Shown in pieces: positions 19,665-28,324 of a stretch of 41,504 nucleotides of DNA. Origin of the DNA: an uncultured Methylobacter sp. (GTDB taxonomy: Bacteria; Pseudomonadota; Gammaproteobacteria; Methylococcales; Methylomonadaceae); the NCBI GenBank assembly GCA_903832775.1, contig CAILCX010000145.1, positions 1 to 41,504 of the forward strand, read 5' to 3'. The position numbers and the translations under genes were made by a program. The notes under the pieces were generated by a model. It searched no databases. It saw only the letters and a program-made list of their open reading frames with translations, and was not told the DNA's origin. Position 1 is the stretch's first letter. Each line of letters starts with the position of its first letter.

Positions 19665-20213
19665 ATGGCCGAAAGAGAAGACGTTGTTTTAACCCGTGAT
19701 GTCAACATTGTTACCATTCCCGACGGTAATACCGGAACCTTAAGTCAAGGTCAAATCGTCACCATTCATCAGGCTTTGGGCGATAACTATACTGTGGTTA
19801 CCGATCATGGTCACATGGTTCGCATTGCAGGAGCAGATGCAGATGCTTTAGGCAAAGTATCACATCAACTACATACTCTTGTTTTAGAAACTGATGCAAC
19901 TGCGGTGGAAAAAAACTGTTGGGAGGTGATGAAAACAGTTTATGACCCTGAAATCCCGGTCAATATAGTAGACCTCGGTCTTGTTTATCAATGCAAAGTC
20001 ACTCAGGTTGATGAAAAACTTAATGATGTCCATGTCATCATGACCCTCACTGCGCCAGGCTGTGGTATGGGACCGGTGATTCAGGGCGATGTAGAAAAAT
20101 GCATTCGCGCGCTCCCAGGTGTTGATCGGGTTAATGTCGAAGTAGTACTTGACCCACCCTGGGCTAGGGAAATGATGTCTGAAGTTGCCCAGTTGCAATT
20201 GGGTTTATATTAA
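19665..20213 (+). CDS. sufT: SufT-like Fe-S cluster assembly/maturation protein (DUF59/MIP18)
   Basis: Predicted auxiliary factor for iron-sulfur cluster maturation. The ATG at 19665 gives 182 residues; the reading frame also stays open upstream inside the SDR gene. The first 85 residues form the SufT-type N-terminal domain. From residue 88 there is a DUF59/MIP18 domain with VYDPEIPVNIVDLGLVYQ, the invariant TAPGCGMGP cysteine loop and VEVVLDPPWAREMMSE. It follows the SDR stop by 10 bases. Because suf operon genes are not visible here, assignment to SufT rests on domain architecture alone. Confidence 0.85.
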   Translation: MAEREDVVLTRDVNIVTIPDGNTGTLSQGQIVTIHQALGDNYTVVTDHGHMVRIAGADADALGKVSHQLHTLVLETDATAVEKNCWEVMKTVYDPEIPVNIVDLGLVYQCKVTQVDEKLNDVHVIMTLTAPGCGMGPVIQGDVEKCIRALPGVDRVNVEVVLDPPWAREMMSEVAQLQLGLY

Positions 20214-20350
20214 GTTAATTACCGAAATTACATTCAACGCATTTTTTAAGGCTTTTACTACTATACTCAATCTGATAATCACCCCATTACAATAATTTAT
20301 AGTGCAATGATGCTGTTTCTTTTACAGCCTCGCACAGGGCAAAAACTCTT

Positions 20351-21577
20351 ATGAATCGCGGTTTCAACACTATTCTTGCAGCGCAGTTCTTTTCATCTAT
20401 CGGCGATAACGCGCTTTTATTTGCTGCAATAGCATTACTTAAAAGTCTAAGCGCGCCTTCCTGGCAAATTCCTGTTTTACAGCAATTCTTTGTATTTTCT
20501 TTTATTGTTTTAGCGCCATTTGTAGGGGCTTTCTCTGATGCATTACCTAAAGGAAAGGTTATGTTAATAAGTAATAGCATCAAGATAATTGGCTGTACTG
20601 CGATGTTATTTGGCTTACATCCATTGTTGGCTTATGGCTTTGTTGGAATTGGAGCTGCCATGTATTCGCCAGCTAAATATGGCATACTCACAGAATACCT
20701 ACCTCCAAGCCGATTAGTATGGGCTAATGGATGGATGGAGGGATTGACTGTCGGAGCAATAATTCTCGGAGCTATATTTGGAGGATTATTAATTGGTAAT
20801 AGCGTTGATGATTTCGTTGCTCTTCATATTAGATCACTTCGATTCAACGGAGGCATCGATACGGCTCCAGAATTTGCTATTTTTGTCATTTTGATTTTAT
20901 ATTTGATAGCAACCATTCTTAACTGTTATATCCCAAAGCTACCAATTGAACACACGCTAACCAATCGATCTCCAGGTTTCCTGCTGGCAGATTTTTGGCG
21001 TTGTTTTCTACTCTTATGGAAAGACCCATTAGGACAGGTTTCTCTCGGTGTCACTTCATTATTCTGGGGAGCAGGGACAAGCTTGCGCTTTATTATTCTT
21101 ACCTGGGCAGCAGCAGCACTTAATCTTAATATGGAAGAAGCAACTCAATTAACTGCTGTTGTAGCAATCGGCCTGGCAATCGGTTCCGTAATAGCCGCCA
21201 AGACTGTACCCTTAGAACATGCTGTAAAAATATTACCATTGGGGATAGCTATGGGTCTGGTTGTATTAAGCATGGTTTTGGTGACTGACTGGAGGGTTTC
21301 AGTATTGGTATTAATACTGATAGGCACTTTGGCAGGTACCTTTTTAATCCCGATGAACGCATTACTGCAACACCGTGGCCACAAACTGATGGGCTCAGGC
21401 CATTCAATCGCTGTTCAAAATTTCAACGAAAATCTTAGTATTTTATTAATGCTGGGCGCTTATGCAATGATGATTGAAGCAGGATTATCAGTGAACACCA
21501 TAGTCATCGCATTTGGACTTTTCATCTCGATAACAATGACTTTACTAAGAAATAAACATGGGCATGATCAGGATTAA
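20351..21577 (+). CDS. lplT: Lysophospholipid transporter LplT (MFS)
   Basis: Predicted 12-helix major facilitator that flips lysophospholipids across the inner membrane for re-acylation. The 408-residue product opens with GFNTILAAQFFSSIGDNALLFAA, the LplT signature. It carries SPAKYGILTEYLPPSRLVWANGWMEG, also diagnostic, and the late FLIPMNALLQHRGHKLMGSGHSIAVQNFNEN motif. The partner acyltransferase Aas is not in this window, so the gene stands alone. Confidence 0.92.
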   Translation: MNRGFNTILAAQFFSSIGDNALLFAAIALLKSLSAPSWQIPVLQQFFVFSFIVLAPFVGAFSDALPKGKVMLISNSIKIIGCTAMLFGLHPLLAYGFVGIGAAMYSPAKYGILTEYLPPSRLVWANGWMEGLTVGAIILGAIFGGLLIGNSVDDFVALHIRSLRFNGGIDTAPEFAIFVILILYLIATILNCYIPKLPIEHTLTNRSPGFLLADFWRCFLLLWKDPLGQVSLGVTSLFWGAGTSLRFIILTWAAAALNLNMEEATQLTAVVAIGLAIGSVIAAKTVPLEHAVKILPLGIAMGLVVLSMVLVTDWRVSVLVLILIGTLAGTFLIPMNALLQHRGHKLMGSGHSIAVQNFNENLSILLMLGAYAMMIEAGLSVNTIVIAFGLFISITMTLLRNKHGHDQD

Positions 21578-21640
21578 TATTTTTAAATTGGTCATATGAA
21601 TGCATAGCAAACATCCATTGATAAACCTGCAATATCTTCC

Positions 21641-21672
21641 GGTACTAACTTAGACATTTGCAAGTTAGTACC
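21641..21672. terminator. Stem-loop between convergent genes
   Basis: GGTACTAACTT and AAGTTAGTACC form a perfect 11-bp hairpin with a 10-base loop, between the convergent lplT and transglycosylase genes. Only a weak T-rich stretch follows, so it may be a bidirectional terminator or a small palindromic repeat. Confidence 0.5.
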
Positions 21673-21731
21673 TTATATTTAGCTTTACGCTAATCAACAT
21701 ATAAAGCGCTAACACTCTGGAATAAATGACG

Positions 21732-22835
21732 TTAAAGCTCGGCCTGTAGTCCTGGTATTCCAATAAGCTGTATTCTCATGGCATTGTCGCCCTCTTCATA
21801 AACGGGGAGCCGACCTTCTTTATCCCAGAGCCTAAAAGCTAACGCATGAGACAAAACCCGGATTGGATAATCACGTGGTAACTGCTGCAAATAAGGTTGT
21901 ATGGTTACAAAATCAGTTGCACCGTATTGTTGCATAATAAAACGCAAACCACCGTTCGCTGGCCCGATGTTATATGCAAGTAGCCCCAGAAAAAGGTCGC
22001 CATGCATTTGATTAAGATAATATTTAAATGTGGCTGCTGCTATAAATGCATTATGTCGCGGGTCCTGTAATGAAGTTTTGCTAACTTCCAGCTTTTTTTC
22101 AACCTGTTCCAAAATAACTTTAGGAACCAATGTAATTTGAAATAATCCTCGCCCTCCATCTTGGCTATCCCTCGGCAAAAAAGATGATTCTGTTGCCGCC
22201 AAACCTTGTAGCAAATTAAAATCTATATCAAAAATTTTAGCTGCTTCTGCAATAACTGGATTATAGGACTCAGCACGGTGAACCAGTTTTAATAATTGCC
22301 CGGAATCATATCGCCGATATGTTGCATAGACCTGGTGCGCGATTGTTACTCGACCGGCTTCCTGTTTACCACCTACCAGCAAACGAAAATGACTAATTGC
22401 TTGAGTAAAATGATTTTGTAGCACAAACCACCCCATAACCAGGGCAAAGCTGATCGCTAAAGCTGGTACTAACAATACAGCCCTCGCTTGCAACCATTTA
22501 CGAAGTTTCCACCACGCTATCAATAATAACGCTGCAGCAATTATCAAACCTAATACACCGATTGCAAACGGCAATAAACTGGTAAAGAATCGGGTTCCGG
22601 AAAACCAATTAGCCGAATAGCCAAGCAAAACCATAATCGCCGAGATCGCCGTTATAGCTAATCCTAATACTTCTATACCTATTATTAAGGCTTTTTTTCT
22701 AAAGCTGCTCACCTCTCGTTTAGGCACTACTTTACTTCTTACCTTGCTAGGTTTGTTTGGTTTACGTGACTTTGCTTTCGGATTTGCATCCAGCTTGACG
22801 CTAACTGGTTTTCGAGGGGGTACTGGTTTATTCAT
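21732..22835 (-). CDS. Inner-membrane SLT-domain lytic transglycosylase
   Basis: Predicted peptidoglycan lytic transglycosylase tethered to the inner membrane. The 367-residue product has a basic, proline- and lysine-rich cytoplasmic N-terminus (1-45), three membrane helices at about 49-71, 86-108 and 118-139, then a periplasmic GH23/SLT domain. The domain shows LLQGLAATESSFLP with the putative catalytic Glu216, GGRGLFQIT, and LLAYNIGPANGG, matching the E-S, G-L-x-Q and A-Y-N-x-G motifs of family 1. Three helices before the SLT domain differ from the classical soluble Slt or lipoprotein Mlt enzymes. It is transcribed alone. Confidence 0.85.
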   Translation of the reverse strand: MNKPVPPRKPVSVKLDANPKAKSRKPNKPSKVRSKVVPKREVSSFRKKALIIGIEVLGLAITAISAIMVLLGYSANWFSGTRFFTSLLPFAIGVLGLIIAAALLLIAWWKLRKWLQARAVLLVPALAISFALVMGWFVLQNHFTQAISHFRLLVGGKQEAGRVTIAHQVYATYRRYDSGQLLKLVHRAESYNPVIAEAAKIFDIDFNLLQGLAATESSFLPRDSQDGGRGLFQITLVPKVILEQVEKKLEVSKTSLQDPRHNAFIAAATFKYYLNQMHGDLFLGLLAYNIGPANGGLRFIMQQYGATDFVTIQPYLQQLPRDYPIRVLSHALAFRLWDKEGRLPVYEEGDNAMRIQLIGIPGLQAEL

Positions 22836-23066
22836 ACAAACACTTTAATAAAACTATTGTGATACAAAAAACTGAAATACCTAAAATACCTGAAATCATA
22901 ATTGATTATATGTTGAAAATCAGTACTCACAATGTATGTAAAATTAATCTACACTTTTTATTCGCGTTATTAATACTGAAAAATATAAATGTCCAACATA
23001 ATGTAACACCAATTTCATAAGACAATGCTATCTTGTGCAATCAGAACAGCTCAGGATAAGTCAATC

Positions 23067-24473
23067 ATGTATAAAACTCACTTAGCCCATCTAGTCTACA
23101 ATTTTAAGACGTTGCGCAATCTTATGGCAAAAGCCACGCCTGCTCGTTCGGGGGATTATCTTGCAGGAGTAGCAGCCACTAATAACCTTGAAAGGGTTGC
23201 TGCTCAAATGGTACTTGCTGATGTGCCTTTAAAACGTTTTCTAAATGAAGCCCTGGTTCCTTATGAACTAGATGAGGTCACTCGTTTAATTATTGACGAT
23301 CATGATAATGTTGCATTTTCTGCTATCAGCCATCTGACGGTCGGAGATTTTCGTAACTGGTTGCTTTCAGAACAAGCCTCAACTGCAACACTTACTAAGA
23401 TAGCACCCGGCTTGACACCTGAAATGGTCGCCGCTGTTTCAAAAATCATGCGTATCCAGGATTTGATCCTGGTCGCAAAAAAATGCCGTATTATCACACA
23501 ATTTCGCAACACCATTGGCCTTGAAAACCGTTTATCAACACGCCTGCAACCGAACCACCCTACCGATAGCCCTGCCGGTGTTGCTGCCAGCCTGGTGGAT
23601 GGCCTCCTCTACGGATGCGGTGATGCAGTCATTGGTATTAATCCGGCTTCAGACAATCTTGAAGCAACCTCACGTCTGCTACACATGCTATCTGATGTGA
23701 TCGAACGCTATCAAATTCCAACACAATCCTGTGTCCTGGCTCATGTAACGACCACCCTCAAAGCTATTGAACAAGGCGTGCCCGTTGATCTGATTTTTCA
23801 ATCAATTGCGGGAACCCAAAAAGCCAATGAAAGCTTCGGCATTACTCTAAGCTTGTTAAACGAGGCGCATCTTGCCGGATTAGAACTAAAGCGAGGGACT
23901 ATTGGTAACAATTGTATGTATTTTGAAACCGGACAAGGCAGCGCCTTATCTGCTAATGCCCATGAAGGACTGGATCAGCAAACTTGTGAAGCCAGATCAT
24001 ATGCTGTTGCACGGAAATTTAAGCCTTTATTAGTCAATACTGTAGTTGGATTTATCGGGCCTGAATATCTTTATGATGGCAAACAAATCATTCGGGCAGG
24101 TCTTGAAGATCATTTCTGCGGCAAATTACTAGGCCTGCCAATGGGTTGCGATGTTTGTTACACTAACCACGCTGAAGCCGATCAGGATGATATGGATATG
24201 CTGCTTACCCAATTTGCTGTTGCCGGTGGTAGTTTTATCATGGGTGTTCCCGGCGCTGATGATGTGATGTTGAATTATCAATCAACTTCATTCCATGATG
24301 CCCTTTATGTACGCCAAGCACTTGGGCTAAGACCGGCGCCAGAATTCGAACGATGGCTACAACAACACCATATTTTTAATCAAGAAAATCAATTAATGCA
24401 ACAATCTGTTATACCGGCATTATTTAAACAGACTTTACAAAAACTTGACGAGTCCAGCGATGAATACCAATAA
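23067..24473 (+). CDS. eutB: Ethanolamine ammonia-lyase large subunit EutB
   Basis: Catalytic subunit of the adenosylcobalamin-dependent enzyme that splits ethanolamine into acetaldehyde and ammonia. From ATG 23067 the product has 468 residues; an in-frame ATG at 23025 adds 14 residues but aligns less well with the usual MYKTHL-type start. Family features include RSGDYLAGVAATNNLERVAA near the N-terminus, TRLQPNHPTDSPAGVAAS, FQSIAGTQKANESFGI, the glutamate-containing YFETGQGSALSANAHEG, and PMGCDVCYTNHAEADQDD. It overlaps eutC by 14 bases. No microcompartment shell gene, eutA reactivase or aldehyde dehydrogenase lies beside it. Confidence 0.95.
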   Translation: MYKTHLAHLVYNFKTLRNLMAKATPARSGDYLAGVAATNNLERVAAQMVLADVPLKRFLNEALVPYELDEVTRLIIDDHDNVAFSAISHLTVGDFRNWLLSEQASTATLTKIAPGLTPEMVAAVSKIMRIQDLILVAKKCRIITQFRNTIGLENRLSTRLQPNHPTDSPAGVAASLVDGLLYGCGDAVIGINPASDNLEATSRLLHMLSDVIERYQIPTQSCVLAHVTTTLKAIEQGVPVDLIFQSIAGTQKANESFGITLSLLNEAHLAGLELKRGTIGNNCMYFETGQGSALSANAHEGLDQQTCEARSYAVARKFKPLLVNTVVGFIGPEYLYDGKQIIRAGLEDHFCGKLLGLPMGCDVCYTNHAEADQDDMDMLLTQFAVAGGSFIMGVPGADDVMLNYQSTSFHDALYVRQALGLRPAPEFERWLQQHHIFNQENQLMQQSVIPALFKQTLQKLDESSDEYQ

Positions 24474-25260
24474 TCCAACAACCTTAGATTTAGACCCCTG
24501 GCACAGCTTGACTCACTTCACTCCGGCACGTATCGCTTTAGGTCGGGCAGGTATGAGCCTTACCACGCGTGCTTACCTTGAATTCCAATTAGCCCATGCT
24601 TTGGCCCGCGATGCTGTCAATACCCCATTGGATTTTGAAAAGCTTGCACAGCAATTGATCATTCATGGTTATCAATCACTGAATCTGGAATCCCAAGCAA
24701 AGGATCAGGCTATGTATTTACAGCGACCTGATCTGGGTCGTATATTAAACTCAATGTCAATAAGTTGTTTAAAACAATCCACACCAATAGCGGCTGATAC
24801 AGTTATTGTTGTTGCCGACGGCTTATCTTCTAAAGCTTTAGAACAACACGCTATACCGTTTCTAAATTTATTATTGCCTGAACTGCAACAAAAAGATTAC
24901 ATTCTGCCGGCCGTTTGTTTGGTAAAACATGGTCGGGTTGCAATTGGTGATGCCATAGCTGAAATCTATGCAGCTCGTTTATGCATAGTTTTGATTGGTG
25001 AAAGACCGGGGTTAAGTTCACCGGATAGTTTGGGGATTTATTTTACTTATAAGGCCAAAGCAGGCAAAACTACCGATGCAGACCGCAATTGTATTTCAAA
25101 TATTCATAGTAACGGCCTGACCTATCAGCAAGCTTTAAATAAGCTGCTGTTCCTCATTGATAAGTCTGAAAAATTAAAACTATCCGGCGTTAACTTAAAG
25201 GATGAGTCAACTAACTCTACAATAGAGCAGTTACAACATATTAACTTTTTACTCTATTAA
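24460..25260 (+). CDS. eutC: Ethanolamine ammonia-lyase small subunit EutC
   Basis: Small subunit that completes the cobalamin-binding site of ethanolamine ammonia-lyase. From the ATG at 24460 the product has 266 residues. The N-terminus has the ARIALGRAGMSLTTRAYLEFQLAHALARDAV block. The C-terminal domain has VVADGLSSKALEQHA and LIGERPGLSSPDSLGIYFTYKAKAGKTTDADRNCISNIH, both diagnostic of EutC. The start lies inside the eutB 3' end, so translation is probably coupled. Confidence 0.95.
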   Translation: MNTNNPTTLDLDPWHSLTHFTPARIALGRAGMSLTTRAYLEFQLAHALARDAVNTPLDFEKLAQQLIIHGYQSLNLESQAKDQAMYLQRPDLGRILNSMSISCLKQSTPIAADTVIVVADGLSSKALEQHAIPFLNLLLPELQQKDYILPAVCLVKHGRVAIGDAIAEIYAARLCIVLIGERPGLSSPDSLGIYFTYKAKAGKTTDADRNCISNIHSNGLTYQQALNKLLFLIDKSEKLKLSGVNLKDESTNSTIEQLQHINFLLY

Positions 25261-25471
25261 CCAACGCATTTCCGCATAAAGAAATTAAATGATTTTTCAT
25301 TAACTGCTAAATTTCATGTAATTTACACAACTTACATGAATAGATTGTGAACTAATTATACCAAAAAGAGAAACAATCCATAAATTATTGACCCCATTGT
25401 CAACAATAGCATCCTCTAGTATAGTTAAGTTGTAGTTTAATCAACCTTTCAATTTATACGAGGACTTAACC

Positions 25472-25645
25472 ATGAACGACTTACAAAAAGATATTTTAAC
25501 GGGGACGATTTTTATAATCGGCTTGGTTGGCTTTATTTCTGGAGAATTTATCATTTCCTCCACGCTATTTGCCTCAGCAGCCATCGCAAGTAATGTTAAT
25601 GCAAACCGTAAAAAAGCAAAATTAGGTCATTTTTCATGGGATTAA
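25472..25645 (+). CDS. Small hypothetical membrane protein (57 aa)
   Basis: Short ORF encoding 57 residues with a good GAGGA Shine-Dalgarno seven bases before the ATG. The product has a short hydrophilic start (MNDLQKDILTG), a long hydrophobic stretch at about 12-42 that could form one long or two short membrane helices (IFIIGLVGFISG, then FIISSTLFASAAIA), and a basic tail (NRKKAKLGHFSWD). It is flanked upstream by 211 bases and followed by a hairpin. I do not recognise it. The strong ribosome site and membrane profile argue that it is real. Confidence 0.6.
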   Translation: MNDLQKDILTGTIFIIGLVGFISGEFIISSTLFASAAIASNVNANRKKAKLGHFSWD

Positions 25646-25681
25646 TGCCCTGCAGCTCTATATCACTAAATAAAACATCAT

Positions 25682-25709
25682 GAAGGCATCCACGGAGGCC
25701 TTCTTGTTT
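25682..25709 (+). terminator. Probable terminator after the 57-aa ORF
   Basis: GAAGGC and GCCTTC pair with a 10-base loop and are followed by the T-rich sequence ttgttt, about 37 bases past the stop. The stem is short, so it would be moderate in strength. Confidence 0.55.
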
Positions 25710-25866
25710 ATCATATATTCAGCCTGAAAAGTCAAGCAATGAACAGACTAATATATTGCCTGCTTTTTGTTCCATACCCCGCAAGATATATTACGAATAT
25801 CTAGAATTAATGCAAAATAACACAACCAAATAGTTGTTATTTAATTAAGGCTTGGCCGAACCTAGC

Positions 25867-26022
25867 TTACCAATAAACTCCCAGCAATAAAAAACTTCCG
25901 ATTAACATAAATTTCATCGACCACATTTCCATTGAACACCCGTAATAACGGTCATAATGATGCATAATCTCTTCAACTTTATTGCCACCAACCTGATCTC
26001 GCATGTGAATTCTTTTTGCCAT
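25867..26022 (-). CDS. Small hypothetical membrane protein downstream of lexA (51 aa)
   Basis: Short ORF of 51 residues on the minus strand, starting 29 bases after the lexA stop, with a strong AGGAGA Shine-Dalgarno. The N-terminal half is hydrophilic and rich in His, Met and Tyr (KRIHMRDQVGGNKVEEIMHHYDRYYG). The C-terminal half is a single membrane helix (KFMLIGSFLLLGVYW). It could be co-transcribed with lexA and therefore damage-inducible; that is inference from spacing. I do not recognise a family. Confidence 0.6.
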   Translation of the reverse strand: MAKRIHMRDQVGGNKVEEIMHHYDRYYGCSMEMWSMKFMLIGSFLLLGVYW

Positions 26023-26051
26023 GATACTTTCTCCTATTTATTTTAATTTAA

Positions 26052-26684
26052 TCAATACGATCTATAACTGCGCATTTGCCCAACCAATACGCCCTGTATT
26101 TCCACTTGAGTTGGATTAAATCGCATAATTTCCATTTCTGAGTTGCCCGGAATTAACAATGTTTCATGCGGATACTGTTCAATAAATTTTAAGGTAGCAT
26201 CACTTTTATCAACTAATGCCACTACGATTTCACCATTACGAGCATGGCAACGCTGCTCTATAACCACCCAATCTCCATCAAAAATCCCCTCATCAATCAT
26301 AGAATCACCTTTAACCTTTAACACATAACAAAGCTGATCTGTTTTGATTTCATTTGGAATGTTCATGTAATGCACATCCTCAATCGCTTCAATGGGTTTA
26401 CCGGCAGCAATCATGCCAACATAACGCAGCGAATGGGCTGTTTGCGTGGTTTCCATTCCGTTTTTTATGGCCTTTTCGGTTAAACGTATTCCCCTATGCT
26501 TGCGATCCAAAGACTCAATTAATCCAGCTTCAATTAGACCCTGAATAAGACGATGCAACGAACCTCGTGATTTTAGACCTAATGCCAAACACAACTCCTC
26601 CAATGTGGGTGGGTGTGGAAAGGTATCAGTATTTTGCAATAAGAATGCAATAATTTCTCTTTGTTTTCGGGTAATTGTATTCAT
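26052..26684 (-). CDS. lexA: LexA-family SOS repressor
   Basis: Repressor of the DNA-damage response, inactivated by RecA-stimulated self-cleavage. The 210-residue product has an N-terminal winged helix (TRKQREIIAFLLQ to GIRLTEKA), the Ala94-Gly95 cleavage bond in MIAAGKP, catalytic Ser128 in KGDSMIDEG and Lys166 in SDATLKFIE. The recognition-helix region reads LKSRGSLHRLIQGLIEAGLIE. This is closer to the alphaproteobacterial S-G-I-H-R-L-I type than to the E. coli S-P-N-A-A-E-E type. In agreement, a GAAC-N7-GAAC direct repeat lies upstream. It may be co-transcribed with the 51-aa ORF that follows. Confidence 0.92.
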   Translation of the reverse strand: MNTITRKQREIIAFLLQNTDTFPHPPTLEELCLALGLKSRGSLHRLIQGLIEAGLIESLDRKHRGIRLTEKAIKNGMETTQTAHSLRYVGMIAAGKPIEAIEDVHYMNIPNEIKTDQLCYVLKVKGDSMIDEGIFDGDWVVIEQRCHARNGEIVVALVDKSDATLKFIEQYPHETLLIPGNSEMEIMRFNPTQVEIQGVLVGQMRSYRSY

Positions 26685-26712
26685 TAATTTGCTTTCAATT
26701 TGTTTTTTTATA

Positions 26713-26740
26713 AGAATAGCACAATATAAAAAAAGAACAA
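26713..26740 (-). promoter_or_regulatory. Candidate lexA promoter
   Basis: On the minus strand TTGTTC (26735-26740) and TATTCT (26713-26718) are separated by 16 bases, 29 bases before the lexA start. The -35-like hexamer overlaps one GTTC half-site of the direct repeat, so a bound repressor would occlude it. Confidence 0.45.
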
Positions 26741-26760
26741 ATAAAGAACAAATAAAGAGC
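26735..26760 (-). promoter_or_regulatory. Candidate LexA operator: GAAC-N7-GAAC-N7-GAGC
   Basis: Plus-strand half-sites are GAAC (26735-26738), GAAC (26746-26749) and GAGC (26757-26760), with identical 7-base spacers AAATAAA. On the lexA coding strand this reads GCTC-N7-GTTC-N7-GTTC, an 11-bp tandem repeat. GTTC-N7-GTTC is the operator type established for alphaproteobacterial LexA, whereas the usual gammaproteobacterial box is CTGT-N8-ACAG. Autoregulation is inferred from the position. Confidence 0.65.
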
Positions 26761-27081
26761 GATGTAGTTTTTTATTTTAATTTTTGCTAAAAAACTGATT
26801 CAAGCTTTAACCCTCAAATAAACAACAAATACGAGAGTCTAAACATCAATTAAAGATGGCAACTTTGAAAACATTAACCAAGGGATCAAATGTTGATATA
26901 AATTTATCTAGCCGATTAAACTTTATTACAAAAACAGATAGCAAAGTTTCTAATGGATGTTAGATCTGCGCATAATCACAGGTTTTTCTGATTACCTTAT
27001 TTATATTTACTGAGCAGACTCTACTTAGGGCTTGCTATTAAATTTAATGATGATTACAGCCAATGAATTTGTGCTGTTAAC

Positions 27082-28317
27082 CTATTTAGTAGCATTCAAT
27101 GCAACTTGAATTGATTTGGCAGTCAGTTGATTAGAATCTTTATGTAGCGCATTTTTAATATCAATGGCTTGCCAATCGGGATGAAGTTCCAGCAAAAGTG
27201 CGGCCACGCCGGCAACATGCGGGGTAGCAAACGAACTACCTGTCATAAAATCATATGCCTGGTGCGGAACAGTCGTCAAAATATCCTGACCTGGTGCAAT
27301 AATGCCAACCTGATTATCTCCACCATCGAATCCGACAGCAAGAACACCAGGAACATTTGCTGGAAAGCCTCCTACTTGAGACTTGGCAGGAACTGCAGCG
27401 ACTACAATAATTCCTTTTGCCAAAGCTTTCTCAACCAATTGCCTAAGCAGGGGATCATCGGGGCCGCTTAGACTGAGATTAACTATCCGACAATCAAGGC
27501 TAATAGCTTGATTTAAAGCCAACGCCAAAGTAAAGCTATTGCAATGCGCCGCCAGTGAATTTGGCTTGTCAGGCCAACAAGCCCGAAAGGCTAAAATTTC
27601 AGCTTCTGGTGCTATCCCAACAATCCCTATTCCATTGTCTGCGCGTGCAGATAAAATACCCGCCACAGCAGTACCATGGATATCTGCAACATTATGATCT
27701 AAGGGCTCAGGCCCCATATTTTCTGACGATTTAATCTGACCTTTTAAATCAGGATGATCAATATCTACCCCGGTATCAATAATGGCTATTCGCACGCCCC
27801 GCCCCGTAGAACTTCGATGCAAGTTTTCTATTTCTAATGCATTAAAACCAGCCTGCAAGTGCACATAAGGATCTGTTGTACTAACCGGAAAACCATGCTC
27901 CTTGCTCCCAAGTACCTCGAAATTATGCATTTGCTGAACTAGGGAAACCTGCGGGTCTTTTTGCAATTCGACCATGACCTGCACCAACTGAAATCCCTTG
28001 GGTACATCGTAAACTACACAACTAACACCCAGTGTAGTCACCGGCCATTGGGTAATGTACTGTAAATGATGACGATCAGCCAAATCATGTGCAAAACGGG
28101 TGCTCCAACCAGAGTTATTATATAGACCACGACTCCGATAACCCTCCTGAGTATTAGCAGGCAACTTCCGATCTATGGTTCGATCGACAAAAGTAACTAA
28201 TAAGCGACGATCAGAATCTGCACCACTATCACCCAAATGATAAGCATCAGATGTATTAGCACAACCGTTTAATAATGCGAATAAAAAAGTTAAAAAGAGA
28301 AAATAAGAAGATTTCAT
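27082..28317 (-). CDS. Lipoprotein subtilisin-like serine protease (S8)
   Basis: Predicted secreted, lipid-anchored subtilase of 411 residues from the ATG at 28317; the frame extends upstream to 28392 but this start gives a clean lipoprotein signal with Cys19 after LLNG. Residues 36-135 resemble a subtilase prodomain (VPKGFQLVQVMVELQKDPQVSLVQ). The catalytic domain carries Asp181 (IAIIDTGVDIDHPD), His214 (DIHGTAVAGILSA) and Ser362 (MTGSSFATPHVAG). The stretch normally holding the oxyanion-hole Asn (AAAGN) reads VVAAVPAKSQVGG, so that residue appears to be lacking. It starts seven bases after the anti-sigma gene, in the same operon. Its target is unknown; a role in signalling with the anti-sigma factor is inference. 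Confidence 0.88.
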   Translation of the reverse strand: MKSSYFLFLTFLFALLNGCANTSDAYHLGDSGADSDRRLLVTFVDRTIDRKLPANTQEGYRSRGLYNNSGWSTRFAHDLADRHHLQYITQWPVTTLGVSCVVYDVPKGFQLVQVMVELQKDPQVSLVQQMHNFEVLGSKEHGFPVSTTDPYVHLQAGFNALEIENLHRSSTGRGVRIAIIDTGVDIDHPDLKGQIKSSENMGPEPLDHNVADIHGTAVAGILSARADNGIGIVGIAPEAEILAFRACWPDKPNSLAAHCNSFTLALALNQAISLDCRIVNLSLSGPDDPLLRQLVEKALAKGIIVVAAVPAKSQVGGFPANVPGVLAVGFDGGDNQVGIIAPGQDILTTVPHQAYDFMTGSSFATPHVAGVAALLLELHPDWQAIDIKNALHKDSNQLTAKSIQVALNATK

Positions 28318-28324
28318 GACAGCA

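Larger units (their letters stand above)
26685..27081. other. AT-rich intergenic region lexA-subtilase (397 bp)
   Basis: Contains the lexA promoter and operator in its left 80 bases. The remaining 300 bases lie downstream of the subtilase stop. They are AT-rich and show no ORF with a credible ribosome site, no tRNA and no clear terminator. Confidence 0.6.
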
